Positions 1 through 10,055 are shown, counted from the stretch's first letter. The stretch: 57,717 bases of DNA from Actinobacteria bacterium HGW-Actinobacteria-2 (GCA_002841335.1 PHEY01000011.1:1-57717), one strand, 5' to 3'. The notes: generated by a model from the letters alone, not told the origin. A program made the numbers and translations.

Positions 1-676
1 GGCCGGCCTTGATCAGGCCATAGCTGCCCATGAAGCCGCCGGTGGGCCGCAGCTCGGCGCTGTTCTGGGACACCAGGACGAACCGGTGGTCGCCGGAGAA
101 CACATAGTTCACGAACCCGGCGATCGAGCCGCTCTTTGCCAGGAACGGCTTGGTCGGCGCGAGCAGATCCTCCGCCGATTGGACGGCGTCCGCCAGCGGG
201 GGCAACAGTCCGTCGGCGGACAGCTGCGGCTCGATGGCCGCGATCGTCTGGAGCGAGTCGACCGCGCTGAGCAGGTAGGGCTTGGCCACCTTCAGCACGT
301 CGCTCAGTTTGTGCCCCGACGCAGACGTCTGAGCCACCAGCGCGGCCATTTGCGCTCCGGCGGACGAACTCGCCGCACCCACCTGCGCCAGCTGGTCAAC
401 CGCCTGCAGTTGCCGTCCGGCCACCGGGATGGCCTGGAGCCAGGTCGGCCCGAGCAGGCTGCGGGTGTGTTCGAACTGCTGCTGCGCCTGGCTGAGCTGC
501 GCCTGCGCGCCGACGCCGTCGCCGTTCTTGAGGAGTTCCAGCCCTTGCCGTGCGGACGCCTCGCCAGCCTTGGCCGATGCCTGGACTTGGCTGGCCCACC
601 ACGCGCCAAGGCCGCCCAAGCCGAGCAGCGCCACAAAGACGGCAGCCGCAATCACCCAGCTGCGGCGCCTCTTCAT
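1..676 (-). CDS. DUF4012 family protein, N-terminal part (cut by window edge)
   Basis: The frame opens at an ATG at 676 and stays open to the window edge, so about 225 N-terminal residues are present and the rest lies outside. The protein starts MKRRRSW, followed by one hydrophobic segment (residues about 8-27), which suggests a membrane anchor or uncleaved signal. A Gln/Ala-rich helical stretch follows. Near the edge is the block SAELRPTGGFMGSYG, which closely matches the hallmark (N/S)AELRPTGGFxGSYG of DUF4012 proteins. Those proteins are often found in actinobacterial polysaccharide or cell-surface loci, but their biochemical role is not established. The plus-strand frame over the same bases is an out-of-frame shadow. 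Family assignment is fairly secure; function is unknown. Confidence 0.8.
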   Translation of the reverse strand, partial: MKRRRSWVIAAAVFVALLGLGGLGAWWASQVQASAKAGEASARQGLELLKNGDGVGAQAQLSQAQQQFEHTRSLLGPTWLQAIPVAGRQLQAVDQLAQVGAASSSAGAQMAALVAQTSASGHKLSDVLKVAKPYLLSAVDSLQTIAAIEPQLSADGLLPPLADAVQSAEDLLAPTKPFLAKSGSIAGFVNYVFSGDHRFVLVSQNSAELRPTGGFMGSYGLIKAG

Positions 677-843
677 GCCACCGATCGTAGTTCGCTGCAC
701 ATAGGGTCATGGCCGGTTCCTACCTAGCAATCGTGATCACTGCGGTATAGAACCACCGAACCCAGGCGATTCGGAGCTCGCCGACTCGCACCCAGTGGCG
801 CTCGGGCAGGCTTGTCGGCGGTCCTTCCTATCGCCTCTGGCGA

Positions 844-3800
844 TCACCGCACTTTTTGGGTTCGACTCGAGGTGCGAGCTGTGGTGGGGTACCCGGGCCG
901 CGTGCCGGTGACCGTGACGGTGAGGCGGGTACCGCGGTCGGTCGAGGTCAGGGTGTAGGACGCCCGAGTCGCTCCGGGGATCGCCACGCCTTGCCGGTAC
1001 CACTGGTAGCGGAAGGTCATCTTGCTCGGCTTCCACGTCCCCGGCTTCGCCTTGAGCTTCTTGCCTACCTTGGCTGTGCCCGACACTTTCGGTTTGGCCG
1101 GCTTGGTCTTTCCAAGGAAGGGGACCTTCCGGGTAGGAGCCGACGTGGCCTGGGCCGGGGTGTACCCAGCCAGGCTCCCGGTGACCTGCACCTGGATCGG
1201 GAGACCGGCGTCGGCGGCCACCACACGGTAGGTGGACCCAACTGCTCCCGGAATCGCAGCCCCTCCGCGCAACCACTGGTAGCTGAGTGCGGTCCCGGCC
1301 GGTCCCCATCCGGTGGTGTTCGCGGTGAGGACGACGTTGATCGCGGCCGCCTTGCCCGAGATGGATGCGCTGCCTTGAGTGACGACAGGCAGCACCGTCG
1401 GCGGTGCGGCTGCCACGGCCAGTCCCGCAGTGACGAGGTCGAAGCTGGCGAAGGTCAGCGTCGCCTGCCCGATGTTGCTGGCGATCGGCGCGTGCCGGTA
1501 GCTGATCCGGAGCGAGACCGTGTGGCCTTGATCGGCTGCGGCGATCGTGTACGCCGAGCCGACCGCACCGGCGATTGGCGTGTCGTCGCGTCGCCACTGG
1601 TAGGCAACCGGCTGGATGTCATCGCCGAAGGAGGCTGGCGTCGCGGTCAGCGTGGCTCCCACACTGTTACCACCGGCGACCTTCGCCGCTGCGGTCGCTG
1701 CCGGTGCAGTCCCACAGTCCAGCATGATGCCCAGATCCACCTTGGCCGGCGGTACCTCCATGGCATCGGAGGTGGTGGTGGCGCATCCGCTGGCACGCAC
1801 CTTGTACCAACCGGGAACCACGTCCCAGCGGAACCGCCCGTCGGCGTCGGTCTGATCCGGGTTGGTCCGGTTGCCCGACGACATCAGGCTCGACCCGTCC
1901 GGCACCGCGGTGAAGTCGCCCTCGGCGGCGTCGGACTCCAGCAGGGTGACCGATGCGCCAGAGACGGTGTTGCCGTACTTGTCGTACACCGTTCCGCTGG
2001 GATCGACGTAGAGGTCGAAGGAGCTTTGGGTCTCCGGCCCGGCCTCACAGCTGATCGTGGACGTCACCCTTCCGACGCCGGTGTAGGGGTAGAGCGTCCC
2101 CACCGCAGCTGTGAGGTCTCCGACCGTGGTCGCGAAGGTGCCGTTCCGTAGCGTCCGACCGGAGTCGTCGAGCACCGTCCACGTGCCGGATGCGGCACCC
2201 GTGCACCGGTTCTTCACCGTGAGCGTGAGCGGAGTCTGGTAGTCGACGACGGGGACTCCCTGTGCGGTGTCGACCGCAGTGATCGACGCGCCAGCAGGCG
2301 GAGCTTCCGGAGCCTGCAGGGTGATCGACAACTGCGTGGTCTGGTCCTTGGTGACGGTGGCCTCGGTTCCGCGGCCGATCAGGTCTCCCGGCGGTGACAC
2401 GCGCACGGCGTACGTGCCGACCGGCAATGCCTCCAGTCCGAAGGTGCCATCACTGGCCGAGGTGTTGACCTGGCAGTGGTCCTGCGTCTCGTCCGTCAGA
2501 TGACAGATGCTGACCGAGGCGCCCGGCACCGGGTCACCCGCCGCGTTGTGCAGGACGCCGCTGATGTTGCCGACGGCCGGCCGTTCCACCGGGCCGACGG
2601 CGTCCGAGGTGACCGCCAAGTCCTGGTAGTCGGTCTTGACCCCGGTGAGCGTGACCGTGATGGTCTTGCCCTCGTCTTCACCCACCAAGGTGTAGCGGTC
2701 TCGATCCGCGCCCGAGATCGGATGACCGTCCCGGTTCCACTGGTAGTGGACGGAATCCGGCTGTGGGTTCCAGGTGCCGGAAACGGCTGTGAGCGTGCTG
2801 CCGACGATGGCCTTTCCGGAGATCGTCGGCGCAGTGGTGCTCAGCGCTCCGACGGCGATCGGCGTGGTGGGGTCGGAGGACACCACCGTCAGTCGATAGC
2901 CCGGCGTGGATGCCGTGACCCGGACGGTCAGCGCGCTTCCGATGTCCTGGCTGGTCGGAGTGTAGGTGGATTGGTACGCACCAGGGATCGCCGCTCCTGC
3001 CCGGAACCACTGGTAGCCGAAGTGCTCGACCGCGGGCGTCCAGCTGCCGGTCTCAGCCTGCAACTTCGATCCGACAAACGGCTGCCCGGAGATGCTGGGG
3101 CGCGGTGAAGCGGTGTACTCCGCACCATCGCCGATCACCAGGTCGATCGAGGGCAGTGCCGTGCCGGATTGCACTGTGATCCACTCCGCTCCCGCCTCGG
3201 TGGCACTGGCCGGGTACCAGGTGGTGCGAGCCTCACCCAGGCATTCGTCGTCTTCGAAGAGCAGCCCCAGGCAGACGGTCGCTGACAGGTGGTACTTGCC
3301 GGCGGGTGCGGACAGCGAGAACTTCCCGGTTCCCGGTTCCACGGAGGTGACCTTGGTCTGATCAGCGTTGGAGAGCGTCACCGTGACTTGATCGGTGAAG
3401 CCGACTTGGCTGACCGCAGTGCCGGTGACCGTGCCGTCCGCCTCCACGATGGGCAGGGTGACGGAAGTCGTCGTGCCTTGTCCGGCGGTGATGGTCAGCG
3501 GTTCCGCGAGGTCGCGAGTGGCGGCCGAAGGCCACCACATCGTGGGTGAGCCGTCGGCATTGATGCGGAGATACACCTGCCCGGGGGCAAGGTCAGGGAA
3601 GGTGAACGACGCACCTTCGTCGGTGCCGGCAGTGGAAAGGGTCTTGCCGTCGCCGTCGACGAGGGTAAGGCTCACGTAGCGGTGGCCACCGCTGCTGAGC
3701 ACTCGTCCACTCAGTCGTCCGGCTTGCACCAGGCGAACAGCCGCCGTGGCGGTGCTCTCTCCGTCAATGACGACGACAGGGGTGCCACTGCCGACCTGTG

Positions 3801-6800
3801 CCGGCAGATACCCGCTGCGGGTGACGGTGACCTCGGCTGCGCCGGGGGCGACTCCCGTGATCTCCCAATGCCCATTGCGGTCGGTGGTCGCCCACTTGTA
3901 CTGGTTACTGCTGTCAACGGCGGTTACCGAGGCGTTGGTCAGCGGCTGGCCAAGGTCATTGAGGACCTGGCCCAGGACCTTTCCACCGGTCGACATGTGA
4001 ATGTCGTAGACGGTGTCCGCCGACACGGTCACCTTCGTCGCGTACCTCACCAATTGGTCGATGGGAGAGTTGCAGAACAAGTAGTAGGTGCCGGCCGGAA
4101 CAGTGGTGGAGAAGTGCCCCGTGCTGTCCAGGGTCACCCAGAGTTCGTCGTAGTCATCCGGGCCACCAGACAACACCAGTTCGAAGGAGTCGAAACCATC
4201 GGCCGGGAGGGAGATCCCCGCAGGCACAATGACCTGTCCACTGAGCGTGACCGTGGTACGCGGCGGCGCCCCGGGCAGAGTGAACTCGATGAAGGCCGGC
4301 GTGACGCCAGCAGTCACCGACACCACCGCTGCAGTTCTGGCATCGCCTCCGCCGTACCAGACCAGTGTCCCGTCATTGTCGACGGCGATCAGGTAGTCAC
4401 CGGGGGACACGTTCTTGAACGCGAAGGGGGTCGTGCTGGTTGGCGGTGAATCTCCCGACCACTGTTGGTCGATGACGGCGCCGGTGTGGGCATCCACCAG
4501 GTAGATGTCGTAGTAGGAGGACGGAGTGCCCGTGAAGATCATGCTGCCGCTGATGGTGGTGACGGCAGGATCAGGGGTGAGCTGCCGTGCGACATCAACG
4601 GTGGCCTGGCCGGCGACGACCACGCCGGTGAGTCGTTGCGGGGTGTAGCCGTCGGCATAGACCTCGAGCTGATAGGTCCCGGCAATGAGGGACACTTCGG
4701 GGTCGTCAGTATCGATCCAATAGGTGTCGAGTTCGGTCTGGCCACTCGCGTCGTACACGGAGAGAATCGCACCGAGTGGGGCGCCGTGCTCGTCCGTCGC
4801 GGAGACGCGGACGGTTCCGGTGGCGGGAATCGTCATGTCGACTGTGGTGGTGAGTCCCGCGGTGACCGTCCAGGTGGTGGCGTAGCTACGCCAGCCGTCG
4901 GGTGCCCACATCGTGGTCGTGTCGGTGTCGACAGCCACTCGATACTCGCCGCTCGGCAGGTTGAGGATGGTGAAGTTCCCGTGGCTGTCGGTCTGCTGGT
5001 AGTACTGCGACCACGATTGGCCGACGGGTATCGCGGAGACGGTCTGACCGGCCACCGGGTTGTGGGCGGCGTCGGTGATGGTCCCGGAAATGGCGCCCCC
5101 GGAGATCAGCGGGTGATCCGACAGATTGAACTCCAACCCGCTGTGGGCCTCACCGGCGGCGACGGTGATCCAGTTCGCCGTACTTTCGGTGGGGCGATCC
5201 TGCCACCACTGGTCGTTCACCTCGACCGCGTAGGTGCCGGGCGGGAGCGACCCGAAAGTGAACTCGCCACCGCTGTCAGTCTTCAGGTAGCGGGTCAGGG
5301 TGGCATCGCTTCGATCGACCAGCGTGACGGAAGTGTCACTAGCCGGTGTCCCGTCTGCGTTATGAACGACGCCACTCATCGATGCCGGCTTGGCGAGTTC
5401 CATGTCGGCGGTCACATCAGCGCCGGGGCTGACATCGATAGCGCGCGCGCTGTTCACCGAATACTGGTTCGGGTAGTACTGGACCACACGGCCGCGCATT
5501 GAACTCAGGTAGTAATGGCCTGGTGGAAGCTGCGAGAAGCTGTAATGGCCGGAGCTGTCGGTGTAGGTACTCCGATAGCCGGGGCCGTATCCGTCGGTAG
5601 GAGTATCGGCGGTGAGGACGACGTACTGGTCCGCGACCGGGGCGCCGTCAATAGAGGTGATCGTGCCGCTGATCGAGCCAGCGGGCGCCAGCGGGATGTC
5701 CCCCAGCGACAGGTCATCCTTATCGAGCTGTACGTTTTCGGACCACCACGACAGCCCAGCCTTGGTGAGGGTGAACTGCAACTGCCGGTTTCCGGTCGTC
5801 GCCGCGGAGAACCGCCCATCGGCGCCGGAGGTGGCCACGGGCGTGCCCCAGAAGCCAACGATCGCACCAGCAATGGGTGCGCCATTGAGGTCGACCGCAC
5901 GCCCCGAGACGGTCACTGCCCCCGCCGTGGTGAGGGCGATGTTGATACCCGTGGTGGCCGCTGACTCCGTCACGGTCACCGGAGTGCAGGTGGATCCGCC
6001 ATAGCAGGTGGTGGTAGCTCCTTGAGTGGAGGCTTGGACGGTGTAGCTGCCCGGAGTCAGGTCCCGCAGGACGTAATAGCCCGTCCAGGTCGTGTAGGTG
6101 GAAGCGACCACCGAACCGTCGCCGTCAAGAGCGACGACATAGGCGCTCGACGGCATGCTACCGACGGTGATGTGGCCACTGATGCTTCTGGGGGGTGCAG
6201 CGCTGAGCAGAATGTCGGCGTCAGTGATCGGACTACCAACCTGAAGAGTGCGCGGTGCGTAGGAGACTTCCGGGAACTCGTCGAGTTCCGCAGAAAGCGA
6301 CAGTTCGCCTTTCGGGAGCAAACAGGAAAAGTGGCCGTCAGTGTCGGTGTAGGTAGTGGTGCCCCAGCTCGCCGACGAGCACCACACCAGTACGTCGGCG
6401 CCAACCGGGCCGGTGGCAGTGCGCACGGTGCCACCGACGGGAACCCCGTCGACCATCGTGATGTTCTTCCCCAACACCTCGGCTGATTCGGCCAGCGAAA
6501 TCTGTTGTGCCAACGACGAATTGAAGGTGTTACCCAAGTAGGTCTGAAGATACTGCGGCGCGGTGGCGCTCAGCGTGTATTGGTCGGCGTCAAGGCCGCG
6601 AATGGTGTACTTACCGTCGGCGTCAGCGTTGGCGCATCGCCAGGAGTAGGTCGTTCCGCTGGCGCATACCTGTGCGCCGCTCACCGGTTCGCCCTTGCTG
6701 TTGGTGATGGTGCCGCTGATCTTGCCGCCCTTGGCGAGAGTCGCGCTGGCGACCTTGGTCGCGCCCGCCCCGACGGCGATGGTGGTGGCGGTGGTACTGG

Positions 6801-7404
6801 TGGCCGCTTTCGGCCACCACAGCGAGGTGTAGTCGGTTGCGGCGGCGTCGAACTGAATCAAGTAGGTGCCACTGGGTAGGGAGGTCAAGGCGTAGTTCCC
6901 GTCGGCGTCCGAGACCGCTTGTTCGACCGGATCTCCGGCGGCGTCAGCGAATGCCTTGACCTTGACTCCTGAGATGCCGGCCCCATTCGTGTCGGCCACT
7001 ACGCCATGGATAGAGCCGAATTGGTCGAGTGCGAAGTTGATGTCAGATCTGCCGGGAAGCGTGATGTCGACATGCTCGCTGCCTTCTTCGGTGAAGAAGC
7101 TGGTGGCGTATCCAGTCTGGGTGGCCCGGAATCGGTAGGTGCCCGCGGGGACCGTGAAGGAGTATCCGCCATCCGCGGACGATCTCGCCGAGCCGACGAC
7201 CAGAGGGGTGTCGCCGCTGTCGGCGATTGCCTCCACCAGCACGTCTTGGAGGGGGCTGCCGGTGCTGGCATTTGTGATGGTGCCCGAGATCGCTGCTACG
7301 GGATCACTGCCACCGGCCACCGCTGAGGGAATGATTCCCACCGCCACCAAAATGGTCAGGATCGCAACTACAAATGTTCGGTGGGTGACAGGGAGCCTGT
7401 TCAT
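844..7404 (-). CDS. Giant secreted multi-repeat protein (carboxypeptidase-regulatory-like and Ig-like modules)
   Basis: 2186 residues from the ATG at 7404. This start was preferred to the upstream in-frame one because GGAAGG lies about 9 bases before it and because it begins the signal peptide (MNRLPVTHR, hydrophobic core to about residue 27, then SAVAGG). The mature part is about 15 or more modules of roughly 80-100 residues. Each opens with a motif like ISGTITNxxGxPV and contains G.Y.(F/L)..LP.G.Y, the signature of carboxypeptidase-regulatory/CnaB-like beta-sandwiches. Toward the C-terminus are five modules with SGxxxVGxxLxA...YQWxRxGxxIPGA..., a type common in actinobacterial surface proteins. 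There is no LPXTG motif, terminal membrane helix or catalytic domain, so it is probably released or held non-covalently. Role is inferred to be adhesion or a structural spacer; no enzyme activity is visible. Confidence 0.85.
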   Translation of the reverse strand: MNRLPVTHRTFVVAILTILVAVGIIPSAVAGGSDPVAAISGTITNASTGSPLQDVLVEAIADSGDTPLVVGSARSSADGGYSFTVPAGTYRFRATQTGYATSFFTEEGSEHVDITLPGRSDINFALDQFGSIHGVVADTNGAGISGVKVKAFADAAGDPVEQAVSDADGNYALTSLPSGTYLIQFDAAATDYTSLWWPKAATSTTATTIAVGAGATKVASATLAKGGKISGTITNSKGEPVSGAQVCASGTTYSWRCANADADGKYTIRGLDADQYTLSATAPQYLQTYLGNTFNSSLAQQISLAESAEVLGKNITMVDGVPVGGTVRTATGPVGADVLVWCSSASWGTTTYTDTDGHFSCLLPKGELSLSAELDEFPEVSYAPRTLQVGSPITDADILLSAAPPRSISGHITVGSMPSSAYVVALDGDGSVVASTYTTWTGYYVLRDLTPGSYTVQASTQGATTTCYGGSTCTPVTVTESAATTGINIALTTAGAVTVSGRAVDLNGAPIAGAIVGFWGTPVATSGADGRFSAATTGNRQLQFTLTKAGLSWWSENVQLDKDDLSLGDIPLAPAGSISGTITSIDGAPVADQYVVLTADTPTDGYGPGYRSTYTDSSGHYSFSQLPPGHYYLSSMRGRVVQYYPNQYSVNSARAIDVSPGADVTADMELAKPASMSGVVHNADGTPASDTSVTLVDRSDATLTRYLKTDSGGEFTFGSLPPGTYAVEVNDQWWQDRPTESTANWITVAAGEAHSGLEFNLSDHPLISGGAISGTITDAAHNPVAGQTVSAIPVGQSWSQYYQQTDSHGNFTILNLPSGEYRVAVDTDTTTMWAPDGWRSYATTWTVTAGLTTTVDMTIPATGTVRVSATDEHGAPLGAILSVYDASGQTELDTYWIDTDDPEVSLIAGTYQLEVYADGYTPQRLTGVVVAGQATVDVARQLTPDPAVTTISGSMIFTGTPSSYYDIYLVDAHTGAVIDQQWSGDSPPTSTTPFAFKNVSPGDYLIAVDNDGTLVWYGGGDARTAAVVSVTAGVTPAFIEFTLPGAPPRTTVTLSGQVIVPAGISLPADGFDSFELVLSGGPDDYDELWVTLDSTGHFSTTVPAGTYYLFCNSPIDQLVRYATKVTVSADTVYDIHMSTGGKVLGQVLNDLGQPLTNASVTAVDSSNQYKWATTDRNGHWEITGVAPGAAEVTVTRSGYLPAQVGSGTPVVVIDGESTATAAVRLVQAGRLSGRVLSSGGHRYVSLTLVDGDGKTLSTAGTDEGASFTFPDLAPGQVYLRINADGSPTMWWPSAATRDLAEPLTITAGQGTTTSVTLPIVEADGTVTGTAVSQVGFTDQVTVTLSNADQTKVTSVEPGTGKFSLSAPAGKYHLSATVCLGLLFEDDECLGEARTTWYPASATEAGAEWITVQSGTALPSIDLVIGDGAEYTASPRPSISGQPFVGSKLQAETGSWTPAVEHFGYQWFRAGAAIPGAYQSTYTPTSQDIGSALTVRVTASTPGYRLTVVSSDPTTPIAVGALSTTAPTISGKAIVGSTLTAVSGTWNPQPDSVHYQWNRDGHPISGADRDRYTLVGEDEGKTITVTLTGVKTDYQDLAVTSDAVGPVERPAVGNISGVLHNAAGDPVPGASVSICHLTDETQDHCQVNTSASDGTFGLEALPVGTYAVRVSPPGDLIGRGTEATVTKDQTTQLSITLQAPEAPPAGASITAVDTAQGVPVVDYQTPLTLTVKNRCTGAASGTWTVLDDSGRTLRNGTFATTVGDLTAAVGTLYPYTGVGRVTSTISCEAGPETQSSFDLYVDPSGTVYDKYGNTVSGASVTLLESDAAEGDFTAVPDGSSLMSSGNRTNPDQTDADGRFRWDVVPGWYKVRASGCATTTSDAMEVPPAKVDLGIMLDCGTAPAATAAAKVAGGNSVGATLTATPASFGDDIQPVAYQWRRDDTPIAGAVGSAYTIAAADQGHTVSLRISYRHAPIASNIGQATLTFASFDLVTAGLAVAAAPPTVLPVVTQGSASISGKAAAINVVLTANTTGWGPAGTALSYQWLRGGAAIPGAVGSTYRVVAADAGLPIQVQVTGSLAGYTPAQATSAPTRKVPFLGKTKPAKPKVSGTAKVGKKLKAKPGTWKPSKMTFRYQWYRQGVAIPGATRASYTLTSTDRGTRLTVTVTGTRPGYPTTARTSSRTQKVR

Positions 7405-7667
7405 GCGAGTTACCTTCCGGCAGCCGTGTGCAGTTAATTCGATATTCACGCGCGAGTGAGCTTGGCATTGCCGCATCAATGCGGGCAAGAGGTTGAAGGC
7501 CGCGGAGAGAACACTCATACGAGCTCATACGGGCTGGCAGCGGTGCGTCGTGTCGTGAACCCACTGGGGTCGTTTGTGACCGACCTGTCGTGCCGCCGAC
7601 ATCACTTGGAGGGGCGGACGTCTCAGCCCGACGGTTGGCGAGAAGCGAAGGTGGCGGTGGAACTCGC

Positions 7668-7673
7668 TAGCCT
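7668..7673 (+). promoter_or_regulatory. Candidate -10 element (leaderless start) of lysS
   Basis: TAGCCT fits the actinobacterial TANNNT -10 consensus and ends 7 bases before the GTG at 7681. Transcription would then begin at or within a base or two of the start codon. No convincing Shine-Dalgarno sequence precedes that GTG. The -35 region is not obvious. Confidence 0.4.
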
Positions 7674-7680
7674 TACCCCC

Positions 7681-9192
7681 GTGACTGAGACAGGCCCAGA
7701 GATCCCGACGGTGAGCGAACAAGAGCAGGTTCGCCGCGACAAGCGCGCTCGGCTGGTGGCCGAGGGGCGCGAGCCGTACGCGATCGTGGTGCCGCGCACC
7801 CACAGTGCGGCTGAGGTGCACGCCACTTGGGGCGCCCTGAGCGCCGGCGAGGAGACCGACGCAGTGGTCAGCGTCTCCGGGCGGGTGGTGTTCCTGCGCA
7901 ACACCGGCAAGCTGTGCTTCGCGACCGTCCAGGACGGCTTCACGTTGGCCGACTCCGGGGTGCGCCTGCAGGTGATGATCTCGCTGGCCGAGGTCGGCGA
8001 GGACTTCCTGGACGCCTGGAAGGCCGACGTCGACCTGGGCGACTTCATCTCGGTGACCGGCCGGGTGATCTCGTCCAAGCGCGGCGAGTTGAGCGTGCTG
8101 GCCACCGACTGGGTGCTCGCCAGCAAGGCGCTGCGCCCGCTGCCGACCCTGCACAAGGAGCTGGGCGAGGAGACCCGGGTACGCCAGCGCTACGCCGATC
8201 TGGTCGCCCGTCCCGAGGCCCGGGACATGGTCCGGATGCGCGCTGCGGTCACCCGCAGCATTCGCGAGACCCTGTACGGCGACGGCTTCATCGAGGTGGA
8301 GACCCCGGTGCTGCAACTCATCCACGGCGGTGCGGCGGCACGTCCGTTCAACACCCACCTCAACGCCTTCGACATCGACATGACGATGCGCATCGCCCTG
8401 GAGCTGTTCCTCAAGCGGGCGATGGTGGGTGGCGCGGACCGGGTCTACGAGATCGGCCGGATCTTCCGCAACGAGGGCATCGACTCCTCCCACTCCGCGG
8501 AGTTCACGATGCTGGAGGCCTACCAGGCCTGGGGCGACCAGTACTCGATCGCCGCCCTGACCAAGTCTCTGGTCCAGAACGCCGCCGACGCGGCCTTGGG
8601 CACCCGGCTCATCGACACCCCGGCCGGCGAGATCGACCTGGACGGCGAGTGGGAGTGGCGTCCGGTCTATCCGACGCTGTCCGGCGTCCTCGGGGAAGAG
8701 ATCACCCCCGACACCCCGACCCACCGGCTTCGCGAGATCGCCGAGGCGCACGAGGTGGCCGTCGACCCGGCCTGGCCGGCGCAGAAGCTGGTCATGGAGC
8801 TGTTCGGCGAGCTGGTCGAGCCGCACCTGCTGCAGCCCACGTTCGTGTGCGACTACCCGCCGATCGCCCAGCCGCTGGCCCGCCAACACCGCGAAGACCC
8901 GCAGCTGATCGAAGCCTGGGACCTGATCATCGGTGGCGTGGAACGCGGGACGGGCTTCTCGGAGCTGATCGACCCGGTGATCCAGCGCGAGCGTCTGGTG
9001 GCGCAATCGCTGAAGGCCGCCGCCGGCGACCCCGAAGCGATGCAGCTGGACGAAGACTTCCTGGCTGCGCTCGAGTTCGGCGCCCCGCCGATGGGCGGCA
9101 TGGGCCTGGGCATGGATCGATTGATGATGCTGCTCAGCGGCGCGGGAATCCGCGAAACCATCCTGTTCCCGCTGCTGCGCCCGGGTAGCTGA
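7681..9192 (+). CDS. lysS: Lysyl-tRNA synthetase (class II)
   Basis: Charges tRNA-Lys with lysine in the cytoplasm. It is 503 residues from the GTG at 7681, the usual length for bacterial LysRS. It shows an N-terminal OB-fold anticodon-binding region (residues about 60-165, with VSGRVVFLR and FATVQDG) followed by the class II core. Motif 1/2 regions are visible as FIEVETPVLQ, FNTHLNAFD and RVYEIGRIFRNEGID, and motif 3 as GLGMDRLMMLL near the C-terminus. The frame is open further upstream to 7456, but that extension is Arg/His-rich and unlike the family. The GTG at 7681 behind a TAGCCT box fits a leaderless start, and the GTG at 7711 is an alternative. It converges on crgA. Confidence 0.95.
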   Translation: MTETGPEIPTVSEQEQVRRDKRARLVAEGREPYAIVVPRTHSAAEVHATWGALSAGEETDAVVSVSGRVVFLRNTGKLCFATVQDGFTLADSGVRLQVMISLAEVGEDFLDAWKADVDLGDFISVTGRVISSKRGELSVLATDWVLASKALRPLPTLHKELGEETRVRQRYADLVARPEARDMVRMRAAVTRSIRETLYGDGFIEVETPVLQLIHGGAAARPFNTHLNAFDIDMTMRIALELFLKRAMVGGADRVYEIGRIFRNEGIDSSHSAEFTMLEAYQAWGDQYSIAALTKSLVQNAADAALGTRLIDTPAGEIDLDGEWEWRPVYPTLSGVLGEEITPDTPTHRLREIAEAHEVAVDPAWPAQKLVMELFGELVEPHLLQPTFVCDYPPIAQPLARQHREDPQLIEAWDLIIGGVERGTGFSELIDPVIQRERLVAQSLKAAAGDPEAMQLDEDFLAALEFGAPPMGGMGLGMDRLMMLLSGAGIRETILFPLLRPGS

Positions 9193-9288
9193 GTCGAGGA
9201 TCGTGTGCCGGGCGGTGACGCCTAGGTTGTGGTCTCCGACCGGCGATGGCCAGGCTCGGAACCCGTAACCCGGAGGTCGGATTCACCG

Positions 9289-9306
9289 CCGCGGCGGATG
9301 CCGCGG
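9289..9306. terminator. Hairpin between lysS and crgA
   Basis: A perfect 7-bp inverted repeat, CCGCGGC GGAT GCCGCGG, lies between the two convergent stop codons. There is no T-tract. It is a plausible bidirectional terminator. Confidence 0.45.
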
Positions 9307-9329
9307 AGGCGCTGGTCGTCCGGTTCTGC

Positions 9330-10055
9330 CTACTTCCACAAAGTGGCGATGCCGAACGCGGTCGCCATCAGGCCCATGCCGACCACGACATTCCAGCCGC
9401 CCAGATCAGTCAGGAACGGGACCGCGATACCCACCGAAGCGGTGATGTAGTACACCACCAGCCACAGCACGCCCACCAGGCCGACTGTGATGAAGGTCGG
9501 CGGGACCCACTGACGGCTGCCGGGGGACTCGATTTTCTGCTGGCCGGTCAGGCGACGAGCGTTGCGCACCTTGTTGGCCGCCTTGTTTGCGGCCTTCGCC
9601 TGGGCCTGCGCCTCAGCGGCCACAGCCAGCGCAGCCGTGGCCGCAGACTCGGCGCGGGCGGCCTTGGTGCGGGCCTGATCAGTGGCGTCAGCGCTCAGCG
9701 CCTCGTTGGCGGCGTCGGCCGCGGCCTGGGCCTTGTCCGCGGCCTCGGTGGCCTTGTCGGCCTTCGCCTGGGCGACCTCGGCCGCCTTGATCAGCTTGTC
9801 GCCCTCCTTCTGGGCGTCGGCGTACTTCTTCATGTCGGCCTTGCGGGCCTCGGCCTCCGCCTTCTGGGCAGCCTTCAGCTCGCGCTCACGGATGCGGGCG
9901 GCCTGCTTCGGGTCGAGGCCCGGCGTGGACGAGGCCGGTGACGGTTCGACCACTTCGTTCTCGGTGACGTCGGTTGCATCGTCACTGACGATCTCGACGT
10001 CGGTCTCCACCGCGTCGGATTCGCTGACTCCGTTGTCGCTGGTCGCTTTGGCCAC
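9330..10055 (-). CDS. crgA: CrgA-type septation protein with long Ala-rich N-terminal extension
   Basis: CrgA is a small two-helix membrane protein of the actinobacterial divisome that helps recruit cell-wall synthases. The last 65 residues here (about 177-241) are the CrgA core: SRQWVPPTF, a first membrane helix, a short loop with an LGGWN motif, and a second helix. In front is an unusual acidic and then Lys/Ala-rich segment (residues about 40-160, repeated KAEAEARKA/AQAAADAA-type helix) that looks like a TolA-like coiled coil. The start is the GTG at 10055, with AAGGAGA 6 bases upstream; an ATG further upstream lacks such support. It lies next to the trpG-pknB-pbpA-rodA cluster, as crgA does in mycobacteria and streptomycetes. 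CrgA core assignment is strong; the role of the extension is unknown. Confidence 0.88.
   Translation of the reverse strand: MAKATSDNGVSESDAVETDVEIVSDDATDVTENEVVEPSPASSTPGLDPKQAARIRERELKAAQKAEAEARKADMKKYADAQKEGDKLIKAAEVAQAKADKATEAADKAQAAADAANEALSADATDQARTKAARAESAATAALAVAAEAQAQAKAANKAANKVRNARRLTGQQKIESPGSRQWVPPTFITVGLVGVLWLVVYYITASVGIAVPFLTDLGGWNVVVGMGLMATAFGIATLWK

Noticed and set aside
86-727. Plus-strand open frame of 213 codons at the left edge
   Set aside because: It is the out-of-frame shadow of the minus-strand DUF4012 gene, which has the family motif; the plus frame is Arg/Leu/Gly-rich with no domain.
7525-9006. Long minus-strand frame over lysS
   Set aside because: Antisense shadow of a clear lysyl-tRNA synthetase; composition is His/Gln/Val-rich low complexity and there is no ribosome site.
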